A DNA stretch of 64,000 bases from Anaerohalosphaeraceae bacterium (lineage in GTDB: Bacteria > Planctomycetota > Phycisphaerae > Sedimentisphaerales > Anaerohalosphaeraceae), in NCBI GenBank assembly GCA_037479115.1, contig JBBFLK010000009.1:1-64000 (forward strand), read 5' to 3'. Shown piece by piece: positions 17,985 through 27,210 of this stretch; within the stretch, counting starts at the first letter, position 1, and every line of letters begins with the position of its first letter. The position numbers were made by a program, and so were the translations under genes. The notes beneath the pieces were generated by a model that saw nothing but the letters and a program-made list of their open reading frames with translations, had not been told where the DNA came from and did no database searches.

Positions 17985-18725
17985 ATGGCGATTTCGATTT
18001 CTCTGTCCGATATTCAGGTCCGCCGCGGCGGGCGGACGATTTTGTCGGTGGAACAGCTGACCATTCCGGCAGGCGGTTTTACCGTGCTGGCGGGTCACAA
18101 CGGAGCCGGCAAGACAACCCTGCTGAAGGTCTGCTGCGGTCTGATTCGCCCCACACGGGGAATCGTGCGGCTCAACGGACAGGAGATTTTCCGCGGCTGG
18201 AAAGGACGATTCGGACCGTACCGCAATCCAATCGGCTATGTTCCTCAGCAGACGGAAACCAACGCCCATCTGCCGTTTACCGTGCAGGAGGTGGTCTCGA
18301 TGGGACTGCCGGGCCGCCTGTTCGGCCGGCAAACGGCCCAGGACCGGCAGACCGTCCTGCAGCGACTGGATGAGATGGGGCTGGCTGAACAAAGCGGGCA
18401 GACATTCCGTTCCTTGTCCGGCGGACAGCAGCAGAAGGTCCTGATTGCCCGGGCCATGGCCGCCAACCCCCGACTGCTGCTGCTGGATGAGCCGGGAACT
18501 TATCTGGACCCGTTCTGGAAAAAACAGCTCGGCGAGATTCTGCAGCGGCTGCACTCCACATATTCGCTGACGATTGTAATGATTTCCCATGACTGGGACT
18601 GGATTCCGGAGTGCTGCCGGCAGGTTGTTCTTCTGGAGTGCGGACGGGTGCGGTTTGCCGGAAGCCGTCAGGATTTCTCGGACCGCACGACGGAACTGTA
18701 TCGAATCGGACCGGCCGACAGATGA
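17985..18725 (+). CDS. Metal ABC transporter ATP-binding protein
   Basis: The 246-residue ATPase shows Walker A GHNGAGKTTLLK, the Q-loop in IGYVPQQTETN, signature LSGGQQQKV, Walker B LLLLDEPGTYLD, and the switch His in VMISHDWDW. Its length and Q-loop context match ZnuC/MntB-type proteins. It starts 13 bases after the lipoprotein gene and lies 13 bases before the permease, so the three form one importer. Confidence 0.93.
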   Translation: MAISISLSDIQVRRGGRTILSVEQLTIPAGGFTVLAGHNGAGKTTLLKVCCGLIRPTRGIVRLNGQEIFRGWKGRFGPYRNPIGYVPQQTETNAHLPFTVQEVVSMGLPGRLFGRQTAQDRQTVLQRLDEMGLAEQSGQTFRSLSGGQQQKVLIARAMAANPRLLLLDEPGTYLDPFWKKQLGEILQRLHSTYSLTIVMISHDWDWIPECCRQVVLLECGRVRFAGSRQDFSDRTTELYRIGPADR

Positions 18726-18738
18726 CAAGGAACAAAAA

Positions 18739-19575
18739 ATGGATGCCTATTTTCTGCCCATTATCCTGACGGCCCTTTTCTGCGGAATGGGAATCAGTCT
18801 GCTGGGGGTCTTTATCGTCGGGATGCGGATGCCGTTCATCGGAAGCTGTCTGTCCCACGCGGCGATGGTCGGAGCGGTTGCGGCGGCTCTTGTGAATCAG
18901 AATCCGATAATCGGAGCCGTGCTGCTGTCGACGGCGGCTTCGGGATGGGCGGCCTTTCTGCCCGCTCATCAAAACCGGCTGGACGCCAATACCGGCCAAG
19001 CGGTTCTGCTGGCCTTTCTGATGGGGCTTGTGTTTTTGGGAGTGGGTATCGAACAGAACCGGCGCAGCGAAATGCTGGCCCTGCTGTGGGGTAATGTCCT
19101 GTTTGCAGGCTGGGATACGGCAGCGCTGAGCGGCCTTCTGTTCGGACTGCTGATTTTGTTTCTCACCGCTTTTGACGGAGAAATGAAAGCCATTCTCTTC
19201 AGCCGTTCTCTGGCAGCCGCCACGCGCCCGTATTCAACGCTGATTTATTTTCTTTTCCTGTGTTTGACCGGGCTGATGATTTCCGTGACGCTCCAGACCG
19301 TCGGGGGGCTGCTGCTGTTCAGTCTGCTGGTTTGTCCGGCGGCAGCGGCCTATCTGCTCGGACGGGGCTATCGAGCGGTTGTTTTTCTGGCGATGCTGTT
19401 CGGCGTGCTGTCCGCCGGATTCGGCCTTGTGATCTCCTATTTTCTCCGTCTGCCGACCGGCGCATGCATTGTTCTGGTCGGCACACTGTTTTTTTTGCTT
19501 GCCGCCGGACTGAAAATGCTCTTTCATATTCGGGAATGCGGGAATGAGTGTTGTATTGAACACAAAGCAGGATAA
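18739..19575 (+). CDS. Metal ABC transporter permease (ABC-3 family)
   Basis: The 278-residue product has eight or nine hydrophobic segments. The N-terminal GVFIVGMRMPFIGSCLSHAA includes the conserved SH of the ABC-3 zinc/manganese permeases, and TVGGLLLFSLLVCPAAAAYL is the family's late helix. The ATG at 18739 follows AAGGAAC and lies 13 bases after the ATPase stop. The C-terminus ends HIRECGNECCIEHKAG, with three Cys and two His, which could bind metal. The ATPase and lipoprotein upstream complete the importer. Confidence 0.92.
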   Translation: MDAYFLPIILTALFCGMGISLLGVFIVGMRMPFIGSCLSHAAMVGAVAAALVNQNPIIGAVLLSTAASGWAAFLPAHQNRLDANTGQAVLLAFLMGLVFLGVGIEQNRRSEMLALLWGNVLFAGWDTAALSGLLFGLLILFLTAFDGEMKAILFSRSLAAATRPYSTLIYFLFLCLTGLMISVTLQTVGGLLLFSLLVCPAAAAYLLGRGYRAVVFLAMLFGVLSAGFGLVISYFLRLPTGACIVLVGTLFFLLAAGLKMLFHIRECGNECCIEHKAG

Positions 19576-19633
19576 TCAGACCAGTTTTGTGAAATGTGAG
19601 AAGAGAACGCTTTTTATCAAAGAAAGGAACAAA

Positions 19634-20890
19634 ATGAAAAATCTTCTTTTGATGGCTGTCATCGTGTCGGCGGTTCAAGGGGTCTGCCGTGCAGAAGGAA
19701 ACGAGAATTTTTGGCAGCGGGAGTCGCTGACCAATGGATTTGCGGGTCTGAATGAACTCTGGGAACCGTCGGGGGTTCAGCTCGGGCTGAGTCTGACAAG
19801 CATTTACCAGCAGAATGCCCGCGGGGGAATCAGTACGCATCGGCATCAGGGGCGCTGGTCGGGCAGTTATGACCTCGAACTGGATACGGATATGGAGCGG
19901 CTGGCCGGTCTGACAGGCGGCACGCTGTATCTGCATGCCGAAGGAACATGGCCCCGGCGCGATATTGACGCAACCTCCGTTCAGTCATTATTCGGCGTCA
20001 ACGGGGATTTTGCCCCGCGCGAGGCCTTCAATCTGATTGAACTGTGGTACGAGCAGAGTCTTTGGGACGATACGCTTCGGGTGCGGTTTGGGAAAATTGA
20101 TATGACCGGCGGGTTTGAATGCCGGGGCTGTCCGGTCTCGTTTGACTGCAGCCGATATGCCAACGATGAAAACACCCAGTTTCTCAATTCGGCCCTCGTG
20201 AACAACCCGACGATTCCGTTTCCGGATTACGGGATTGGAGCAATCGTCCTGTGGGCGCCTTCTGATCTGTGGTATATCTCCTTCGGAGCGGCGGACGCTC
20301 AGGCGGACAAGCGGGAAACAGGGCTGAACACCGCCTTTCATCAGGAGGACTACTTTGTGTATATGGCCGAGACGGGGCTGACGCCTGTCTTTTCCTCCGC
20401 CAAGGGGGCCCTGCCGGGAACGTATCGCGTTGGTGTCTGGTACGACCCGCAGCCGAAACCCGCTCTGGATGAAAGCCGATTCTATCGGGACGACACAGGC
20501 TTTTATCTGAGCTTTGACCAGATGCTCTGCAAAGAAAACAGCAATCCGGACGACAGCCAGGGGCTCGGAACCTTTTTCCGCTACGGCTATGCGAATGGGC
20601 GGTCGAACGCCGTCAGCCGGTTTTACAGCGGCGGCATCCAGTATGAAGGGCTTTTCGAGGGACGCGATGCGGATGTGCTGGGCGTCGGCTATGCACACGG
20701 GGTATTAAGCGACCACAGCGGAAGCCCGTTTACGGAAGATTTTGAAAGTGTGCTGGAGGCGTACTACGCCTGGAAGGCGGCCGGCTGGATGACCATTACA
20801 CCGTCGATTCAGTATGTGACCAATCCGGGCGGGATGGGCGGGTCGAAAGATGCCGTCGTGGCGGGCGTGCGGACGGTGATTACGTTCTGA
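19634..20890 (+). CDS. OprB-family outer-membrane porin
   Basis: The 418-residue product has a signal peptide (NLLLMAVIVSAVQGVCRAEG) and alternating beta strands. GLQLGL-like strands, LYLHAEGTW, LRVRFGKIDMTGGFEC, YGIGAIVLWAP and the ending VVAGVRTVITF with C-terminal Phe are typical of the OprB carbohydrate-selective porin family. The ATG at 19634 follows AAAGGAAC. It lies 58 bases after the permease and is probably co-transcribed. Here it may let metal chelates through the outer membrane rather than sugars; that is inference from its neighbours. Confidence 0.85.
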   Translation: MKNLLLMAVIVSAVQGVCRAEGNENFWQRESLTNGFAGLNELWEPSGVQLGLSLTSIYQQNARGGISTHRHQGRWSGSYDLELDTDMERLAGLTGGTLYLHAEGTWPRRDIDATSVQSLFGVNGDFAPREAFNLIELWYEQSLWDDTLRVRFGKIDMTGGFECRGCPVSFDCSRYANDENTQFLNSALVNNPTIPFPDYGIGAIVLWAPSDLWYISFGAADAQADKRETGLNTAFHQEDYFVYMAETGLTPVFSSAKGALPGTYRVGVWYDPQPKPALDESRFYRDDTGFYLSFDQMLCKENSNPDDSQGLGTFFRYGYANGRSNAVSRFYSGGIQYEGLFEGRDADVLGVGYAHGVLSDHSGSPFTEDFESVLEAYYAWKAAGWMTITPSIQYVTNPGGMGGSKDAVVAGVRTVITF

Positions 20891-20922
20891 ACACGGAAAA
20901 GACAGCGGGGTTGAACGATTGG

Positions 20923-20972
20923 ATTCCCGCCTTCCTTCTTCGCTAAAGCTTCGAAGGACAGGTCGCGGGAAT
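20923..20972. repeat. Palindromic intergenic element (REP-like)
   Basis: ATTCCCGC (20923-20930) and GCGGGAAT (20965-20972) form an outer stem, with CCTTC/GAAGG inside. There is no U-run. Elements with ATTCCCGC...GCGGGAATGAC ends are scattered in many bacterial genomes; only one copy is visible here. Confidence 0.4.
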
Positions 20973-21040
20973 GACCGTATAAGACAGGGATAATTTAATT
21001 TAAGACAAGAATGACATTTTTCTAAAACAGGGAGCTTTGT

Positions 21041-22075
21041 ATGCATATGGCGGATGCGTTGCTGTCGCCGGCGGTCGGCGGGACGATGTGGGCTGTCAGC
21101 GCCGGTCTGCTGGGCTATTCGTGCAGAAAAATCCGGCAGGAGTTTCAGGAAAGCAAAATCCCGCTGATGGGGGTAGCCGGGGCGTTTGTGTTTGCGGCCC
21201 AGATGCTCAACTTTACGATTCCGGGTACCGGTTCCAGCGGGCACCTGGGCGGCGGGCTGCTGCTGGCTGTTCTGTTGGGACCCTGGGCGGGGTTCGTGAC
21301 AATGGCCTCAATTCTGGTTATCCAGGCCTTGTTTTTTGCCGACGGCGGATTGCTGGCTCTCGGGTGCAACATCTTTAATCTGGGTTTTTGGACCTGTTTT
21401 GTTGCCTATCCGTTAATTTACCAGCCGATTGCCGGAAAAAATCCGACTCGAAAACGCGTTGTTTGGGGCTCGATGCTGGCAGCAGTTGTCGGTCTTCAGC
21501 TGGGGGCCTTTTCTGTCGTGATGGAAACGGTTTTGTCCGGCATCACCGAGCTTCCGTTTGGGCTGTTTGTGCTGGCGATGCAGCCGATTCATCTGGCGAT
21601 CGGAATCGTGGAAGGGATGGCTACAGCGGCGGTCGTCCTGTTTGTTCTGCAAAACAAGCCGCAAATCATCCTTTCGCCGCAAACCGCCCTGCCCGGCTCC
21701 TCTATTCGCAGGACGGCGTTGGTGTTTTTGACAGCGGCCCTTGTGCTGGGCGGAGCGGCCAGCTGGTTTGCCTCGACTCATCCGGATGGACTGGAATGGT
21801 CGATGGCGCGGGTATCGGGCAAAGAAGAACTGGAATCGCCGGAAAAAGGCATTCATTCCTCTCTGGCTCAAATCCAGGAGAAAACAGCGATTCTGCCGGA
21901 TTACAGCTTCAAGACGGCCCACGCGGAAGAATCCGACAGCGAACACTGGCCCGCCGTGGATGTCGGGACAAGCGTATCCGGGATTGCCGGCGGTCTATTG
22001 ACTTTGGTGCTGACGGCGGGAATTGCCGCGGCAATTAAAACGGCTCATCAAAAGCCGAATACCCGGGCCTCATAA
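21041..22075 (+). CDS. NikMN-type energy-coupling factor permease with PDGLE domain
   Basis: The 344-residue product begins MHMADALLSP, with the His2 needed for metal binding in CbiM/NikM substrate components. Several membrane segments follow, with conserved SGHLGGGLLLAVLLGPWAGF and LGCNIFNLGF. The C-terminal part carries the PDGLEWS motif of CbiN/NikN, plus a last helix, so the two components are fused as in NikMN proteins. Such proteins load Ni2+ or Co2+. The EcfT (NikQ) and EcfA (NikO) partners are absent from the window. The gene ends 14 bases from the convergent Sel1 gene. Confidence 0.92.
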   Translation: MHMADALLSPAVGGTMWAVSAGLLGYSCRKIRQEFQESKIPLMGVAGAFVFAAQMLNFTIPGTGSSGHLGGGLLLAVLLGPWAGFVTMASILVIQALFFADGGLLALGCNIFNLGFWTCFVAYPLIYQPIAGKNPTRKRVVWGSMLAAVVGLQLGAFSVVMETVLSGITELPFGLFVLAMQPIHLAIGIVEGMATAAVVLFVLQNKPQIILSPQTALPGSSIRRTALVFLTAALVLGGAASWFASTHPDGLEWSMARVSGKEELESPEKGIHSSLAQIQEKTAILPDYSFKTAHAEESDSEHWPAVDVGTSVSGIAGGLLTLVLTAGIAAAIKTAHQKPNTRAS

Positions 22076-22089
22076 GTCCCAGCGCCGCA

Positions 22090-23529
22090 TCACCTTGATT
22101 CGGCCTTTGCATAAGCCCAGGCACCCGCGCGGGTGTCGGGCTCCTTTTGTGTTGACGCTGACCGCTGGGCTTCCTGGAGCCATTTTTGGGCTTCGGATGA
22201 ATTCTTCGGTACGGCCTGTCCTTTTAGGTACATCTTGCCCAAAGCAGCTTGCGCCCGAGGGAATCCGTTTTCGGCCGCACGCCGAAACCATTCGACAGCT
22301 TCGTGGAGATTCTGTTCAACTCCCCAGCCCCTGTAATACAGCCATCCGAGGGCATATTGGGCGGGGGCGGCATTCTGCTGAGCAGCTTTTCGGAACCACT
22401 CGGCCGCCTGCTGATAATCCTGTTCCACACCCAAACCCTGATAATACATCAGGGCCAGATTGTTTTGAGAAGGAGCAAATCCTTTTTCGGCGGCGCCGCG
22501 ATACCATTTTTCGGCCTGTTCATAATCCTGCGGGACACCCTGGCCGTTGGCATACATCAGCCCCAGTGCATGACAGGCGGCGGAAACGCCCTGCTCGGCG
22601 GCGGGCCGAAGCCATGAAAGCGCCTGGGCATAATCCGGCGATTCCTGTTCCAGATACAGAATACCCAATCCGGCCTGAGCCTGAGGAATTCCGGCTTCCG
22701 CCAGCGGGCGAAGCAGGTCGAGGGCTTTCTGCGAATCGGGTTTGACGCCGCGGCCTTTCAGATACATACGGGCCAGATTGTTGGCCGCAGCGGGCAGATT
22801 GCGTTTCTGGGCCTGTTCATACCAATAGACCGCCCGCGGATAGGACTGAATGACCCCTTGTCCGTCCTCATACAGAAGGCCGAGCATATTCTGAGCCGGC
22901 GCATAGCCCTGATTGGCGGCCTGTTTCATCCATTTGGCGGCCTTTCGAACATCCTGTTTGGTGCCCAGGCCTTCCCGATACATCATCCCCAGCGTGTACT
23001 GGGCCTGCGGATTTCCATCCAGAGCGGCCCTGCGAACCAGCCCAAAGGCCCGGACGGGGTCCTGGACCGTTCCCTCGCCCCGCAACGACAGCAGACCGTA
23101 ATTCTGCAGGGCCCAGGGATGCCCCTTCTCCGCGGCGGCCGCAAACAGTTCCGCCGCACGGTCGGGATTCCGCTCGACTCCCTGTCCGTTCCAGTAGCAG
23201 AGGCCGAGATTGTTTTGTGCAGGAGAAAACCCCTGTTCGGCAGACAACCCATACCAGTAGGCGGCCTTTTGGGGGTCCTGTCCAACACCGAGTCCCTCTT
23301 CGTACATCAGGCCCAGATAAAATTGAGCCCGCTTATCTCCGGATTCAGCCGATTGACTCCAAATCTCCGCCGCCGCATCATACTCCTTGCGCTGATACGC
23401 ACTCCATCCCTTTTCGAATGAACCGCTGCAGCCGGCGGTAAAGACCGATAAAAACACCCCTATCAGCATCCCGCTGAATCGATTGGTGCCGTTTTCCGCC
23501 CTGCAGCTGAATCCCATGATGTCCGCCAT
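22090..23529 (-). CDS. Sel1-repeat lipoprotein
   Basis: The 479-residue product is made almost wholly of 11 Sel1 repeats of about 36 residues, for example ALGLMYANGQGVPQDYEQA. These alpha-solenoid repeats mediate protein contacts. A membrane lipoprotein signal (LSVFTAGC) precedes them, so it should sit at the periplasmic face of a membrane. The ATG at 23529 has CAGGAG eight bases upstream; a frame start at 23565 lacks a site. It is last in the TonB-associated run. The exact partner is unknown. Confidence 0.88.
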   Translation of the reverse strand: MADIMGFSCRAENGTNRFSGMLIGVFLSVFTAGCSGSFEKGWSAYQRKEYDAAAEIWSQSAESGDKRAQFYLGLMYEEGLGVGQDPQKAAYWYGLSAEQGFSPAQNNLGLCYWNGQGVERNPDRAAELFAAAAEKGHPWALQNYGLLSLRGEGTVQDPVRAFGLVRRAALDGNPQAQYTLGMMYREGLGTKQDVRKAAKWMKQAANQGYAPAQNMLGLLYEDGQGVIQSYPRAVYWYEQAQKRNLPAAANNLARMYLKGRGVKPDSQKALDLLRPLAEAGIPQAQAGLGILYLEQESPDYAQALSWLRPAAEQGVSAACHALGLMYANGQGVPQDYEQAEKWYRGAAEKGFAPSQNNLALMYYQGLGVEQDYQQAAEWFRKAAQQNAAPAQYALGWLYYRGWGVEQNLHEAVEWFRRAAENGFPRAQAALGKMYLKGQAVPKNSSEAQKWLQEAQRSASTQKEPDTRAGAWAYAKAESR

Positions 23530-23655
23530 ATTTTGTGCTCCTGAAAAAGATTGTTTCCGGAGCAAGCCATCGGCGAGCGGGCCGGGGCGGTTAAGTTAAA
23601 TTTTCATAAAGAGCCGTCTTCCAGACCCGATGAATGCACCAAGTGCGGGCCCGGC

Positions 23656-24696
23656 TTACAGCACCGGGCCGCAGCCGATTTGCGGGAAATCGAGAGAGTT
23701 GACAAAGAACGGGAAATCCGGAGGCGGGGCCGTTTCCGGAAAGACGCAGGTCAGGACGAGAAAGGTCCGTCCGGCAAAAACAAGAAGGCCCTGGTGAATG
23801 CTTCGGCCTTCGGCGGCCGGGACGGTGTGTTTAAACAGAACGGCTGGATGTCCGAAATACAGCGTCGTCTGGCGGACAAGCCGGCCGTCCGAGGAAAGAC
23901 GGGCCCGGGCAGCCAGATAATCCTGAATAAAGCCCTGCTGAAAAGAGGGACGGTCGGCCGAATCAGACAAAAACCGCCGGACAGTCAGATGATAGGCGGT
24001 GCGGCCGTCCGCCGCAGCGGCCTGACAGGAAACGGTATAACTGTTCGGGTCCTGCTCAAGCCGGTGCTGAACGGGAGGCGAAGGAAACAAGACGGAAAAT
24101 CCCTCATCTTCTGAAACATATCGGACCTGCCCTGAAATGCGTTCCGTCAGATACGGATGTCGCCGGACAAGTTCACCCAGACGGACTTGTGCATCAACAA
24201 GCAGGTCCTGTTCTTTCTTAGCCAACAGATTTTTTTTCTGCTCGGAAGCATCAACCCCGTTCAGCTCCGCCAGCAGGGCCCACACATAGGAGGAAACGGG
24301 CTGGGTTTCCGCCAGTCGAAGACTGAGGAACAGCTGTGCCCAGCCGTTGGCCGACAGAGCCGCCTGCCGATACCAGAACAGGGCTTGTTCAGGATTGTGC
24401 GGTACTCCCCTGCCTTCTTCGTACAGAGCCGCCAGAGCAATTTGAGCATCCGCATCCCCGGCAAGGGCCGCCGCCCGATACCAGTAAGCGGCCTGAGACC
24501 AATCCTGAGGAAGCTGACGGCCTTCGGCATACAGGAAGCCGAGCAGATACTGGGCCCCGGCATCTCCCGATTGGGCCTGCTGAAGGAGTACGGCCGTTTC
24601 CGGATTGTCCGCAGCGCTCTGGGCCAAAGCACACAGACCGGCTCCAAAGAGCCATTCGGTGGCAAGCAGAATTCCGCAAATCCGGATACAATTCAT
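23656..24696 (-). CDS. Exported protein with Sel1 repeats and an unrecognised C-terminal domain
   Basis: The 346-residue product has a signal peptide (ending LCALAQS) and about three N-terminal Sel1 repeats (GDAGAQYLLGFLYAEGRQLP and the next two). A helical stretch follows (residues about 130-190), then a beta-rich C-terminal half starting near YVSEDEGFSVLFPSPP that I do not recognise. It lies 11 bases after the TPR gene of the TonB cassette, so it is likely co-transcribed with it. Confidence 0.82.
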   Translation of the reverse strand: MNCIRICGILLATEWLFGAGLCALAQSAADNPETAVLLQQAQSGDAGAQYLLGFLYAEGRQLPQDWSQAAYWYRAAALAGDADAQIALAALYEEGRGVPHNPEQALFWYRQAALSANGWAQLFLSLRLAETQPVSSYVWALLAELNGVDASEQKKNLLAKKEQDLLVDAQVRLGELVRRHPYLTERISGQVRYVSEDEGFSVLFPSPPVQHRLEQDPNSYTVSCQAAAADGRTAYHLTVRRFLSDSADRPSFQQGFIQDYLAARARLSSDGRLVRQTTLYFGHPAVLFKHTVPAAEGRSIHQGLLVFAGRTFLVLTCVFPETAPPPDFPFFVNSLDFPQIGCGPVL

Positions 24697-24707
24697 CGGA
24701 GCAGCAA

Positions 24708-26111
24708 TCAGCGGGATTTGGCGGCCCGTTCCACCTGCTCGAGGTATTCGCGGACATTGTCGCGCGGGTCAATCTGCTGAGCCCGCCGAAGCAGCGGAAT
24801 GGCCTCTTCATACTTGCCCTGCTGTACCAGCAGCTGGGCATGGCGGATTCGGGCCTGGGCTTCGTATTTCTCGATGGCCGCCGCCCGCTCGAAGTAAAAG
24901 ACCGCCTTTTCCGAATTATTCATCTTGCCCCAGTGCTGTCCGAGCAGGATGAGGGCCTCTCCGTCCAGCGGGTCAATCGCGATAATTTCCTCCAGCAGGC
25001 GAATCTGCTCTTCACTGCCGGCGCCTTCGGCCACAGCAATCCGGGCCTGGAGCTTGAGCATTTCCACCTTCAGAGCATCAGTGAACTGTCCTTCAAAGGC
25101 CTGCTGCATCCGCTCGAGCAGCTGCCGGCTTTCCGCCAGCGCTCCGCGGGCCATCAGGGCTCTGGAGGCCCGAAGAAGCCGTTCGGCGGGCACAGACAGT
25201 TTCTGCTCGAGGGCCCGGGTATAGGCCCTGACCGCGGATTCATACAGTTCTTCATTGATGTAAATATCGCCCAGAAGCAGCAGACTTTCGGCGGTCGAAC
25301 GGCCCAGGGTGTCCAGCCACTCAAAAATCTCGGCGGCTTTGAGCGGTTTGTTCATTCCGAGAGAGGCGTTGGCAAGAAGAAGCCACAAATCCGCTCGGTC
25401 GGGGGTCTGCCGGAGCAGTGATTCACAGAGGGCGGCGGCTTCCGGGTACCGCTCCTGCCGGAACAGACTTCGTGCCAGCCCCATTTTCCAGTCCATTGTA
25501 GCCGGGTCCAGCAAAACCGCCATCCGGTAGGACGACTCGGCCGCCAGATGGTCATCCAGCGAGGCATAGGCGAACCCGAGCAGACCGTAGGTGACGGCAT
25601 CGGAACCGCCCAGCTCCATCACTTTGGTGAATGCGGCGGCGGCACCGGCAAAATCGCTGTTCCGGATGCAAATCAGGCCTAAATTGCGCCATGCCCGCCG
25701 AAATTTGGGAAACTTCTGCACGGCCTGCCGATAAGCAGCGGCCGCCTCATTCAGTTTCTCCTGCTGAAAATAAATGTTGGCCAGCGTAAAATCAAAAACG
25801 GCGCTGGCAGCGGCGTTTCGAGTCAGCTCTTTTTGAATAGCAGAAGCCGCCTCGTTCATTTTATCCGACGATATCAGATTCAGGATTTTCAGAAGCCGCT
25901 CGCGTTCTTCGGCAGTCAGGCGGGGCTCAATATCCGTCTCCGCCAGATAGCTTTCCGCCAGACGCTGCTGGAAGGACGGCTGATTCCAGAAGGACAAAAA
26001 AGACTCCGGCAGCGGCCGTGCCGATTCCTCCGCCCGGCACAGAACCCCGCTAAACGGAGATACACTCACCATCAGAGCCAGAATCGCAGAACGACGAATC
26101 ATAGAAACCAT
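24708..26111 (-). CDS. Periplasmic TPR protein of the TonB cassette
   Basis: The 467-residue product has a signal peptide (ILALMVSVSPFSGVLCRAEE) and a long series of TPR units, for example AWRNLGLICIRNSDFAGAAA and EALILLGQHWGKMNNSEKAV. An exported TPR protein follows tonB2 in the Vibrio-type TtpC-ExbB-ExbD-TonB clusters, and the same order is seen here. It starts five bases after the TonB stop. It probably assists TonB energy transfer in the periplasm. The ATG follows AAAGGAT. Confidence 0.88.
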   Translation of the reverse strand: MVSMIRRSAILALMVSVSPFSGVLCRAEESARPLPESFLSFWNQPSFQQRLAESYLAETDIEPRLTAEERERLLKILNLISSDKMNEAASAIQKELTRNAAASAVFDFTLANIYFQQEKLNEAAAAYRQAVQKFPKFRRAWRNLGLICIRNSDFAGAAAAFTKVMELGGSDAVTYGLLGFAYASLDDHLAAESSYRMAVLLDPATMDWKMGLARSLFRQERYPEAAALCESLLRQTPDRADLWLLLANASLGMNKPLKAAEIFEWLDTLGRSTAESLLLLGDIYINEELYESAVRAYTRALEQKLSVPAERLLRASRALMARGALAESRQLLERMQQAFEGQFTDALKVEMLKLQARIAVAEGAGSEEQIRLLEEIIAIDPLDGEALILLGQHWGKMNNSEKAVFYFERAAAIEKYEAQARIRHAQLLVQQGKYEEAIPLLRRAQQIDPRDNVREYLEQVERAAKSR

Positions 26112-26116
26112 GCTTT

Positions 26117-26776
26117 TTATCCTTTCGGAAACGTAATCGGTACCCGCATACGAAACTTCACCGGCTGACCGTTTCGCCGGCCGGGTTCAAATTTCCACTG
26201 TTTGACGGCATTCAGAGCGGGCTTTTCGAAAATCGGGTCGGTACTGGACTGGACGGTCGGATTTTCGACCCGTCCCTGTTCATCGACGACAAAAATAATA
26301 TAGACCGTTCCGGGCGTTTTCTTCCGGAGCTCTTTGGTCATCAGCGGACTGGGCTGATAAATCACCCGCGGCTTCTGGTCGAGGTCCGCAATCGAAAAAA
26401 GGGCCTCGGCGTTTTTGGTTTCCGCCGCAACATTCTGCAGGGAGACGGCAAAATCTCCCTCCATCCAGCTTCCGCTGAGCGTCGGATTCAGCGCCAGCGT
26501 CAGCTGCTCGAGCGTCAGCGGCGGCGCCTCTTCGGTCAGCTCCGGCGGACTGTCTTCGGGCTCCGGTTCCTGCGGCGGCTTTTCCTCCGGCGGCGGAGGC
26601 GGAGCATCCAGTCTGGCTGTATCAACAGGACGCAGAATCAAATCCGCCGCAGGGGGCTTGGCCAGGGTCTGCATCAGCGGCAGAATCAGGAAAAACAGCA
26701 GGGTCAACCCGATGCCGCCCAGCAGAACCGCCAGACGTTGAAACACTCTCCAGAACCAGCGAAACAGTGCACGCAT
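26117..26776 (-). CDS. tonB: TonB energy transducer
   Basis: The 219-residue product has a single N-terminal membrane anchor (about residues 14-38), a proline-rich spacer (APPPPPEEKPPQEPEPEDSP), and a C-terminal TonB domain with GTVYIIFVVDEQGRVENPTV and ALNAVKQWKFEPGRRNGQPV. TonB spans the periplasm and pulls on receptor plugs using proton motive force from ExbB/ExbD. It lies 20 bases after exbD. The length of the spacer is modest, in line with TonB2-type proteins. Confidence 0.93.
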   Translation of the reverse strand: MRALFRWFWRVFQRLAVLLGGIGLTLLFFLILPLMQTLAKPPAADLILRPVDTARLDAPPPPPEEKPPQEPEPEDSPPELTEEAPPLTLEQLTLALNPTLSGSWMEGDFAVSLQNVAAETKNAEALFSIADLDQKPRVIYQPSPLMTKELRKKTPGTVYIIFVVDEQGRVENPTVQSSTDPIFEKPALNAVKQWKFEPGRRNGQPVKFRMRVPITFPKG

Positions 26777-26796
26777 ATGCCGCCAATCCCACCTGC

Positions 26797-27210
26797 TTAC
26801 GGGCTGCCTTGTCGAGACGCGACACTCACTTTGACCGCGCCGGCCAGTTTGGCCTCATCAATGACCCGAACCAGCTGGCCGGACGGAGCCCCCTGATCGG
26901 CCTGAATAATGACGGGCACCTGTTCTTTCTGCAGCATGCGCTTCACAAGGGGCTGGATGCCGCTAAAGCCGATCTCGCGTCCCCCGTACACCACCTGTCC
27001 CTTGTCGGTCAGCGCTATCAGGATGCTGTTTTTCTCCAGACGCACCGAGGAGGCCGCCTGCGGTTTGTCCACTTCGATTCCGGTCTCCTCCACAAACGTG
27101 GTCGTCACAATAAAGAAAATCAGCAGAATAAAGACGCAGTCCATCAGCGGGGAAATGTCAATCCCGACATCCTGATTGTCATCGGATGCGATTGAACGAA
27201 AACGTCCCAT
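26797..27210 (-). CDS. exbD: ExbD-family biopolymer transport protein
   Basis: The 137-residue product has one N-terminal membrane helix with the essential Asp in [20 protein letters not shown], followed by a periplasmic domain ([20 protein letters not shown]). ExbD forms the proton channel with ExbB and powers TonB. Its start codon abuts the exbB stop (one base shared). Confidence 0.94.
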   Translation of the reverse strand: MGRFRSIASDDNQDVGIDISPLMDCVFILLIFFIVTTTFVEETGIEVDKPQAASSVRLEKNSILIALTDKGQVVYGGREIGFSGIQPLVKRMLQKEQVPVIIQADQGAPSGQLVRVIDEAKLAGAVKVSVASRQGSP

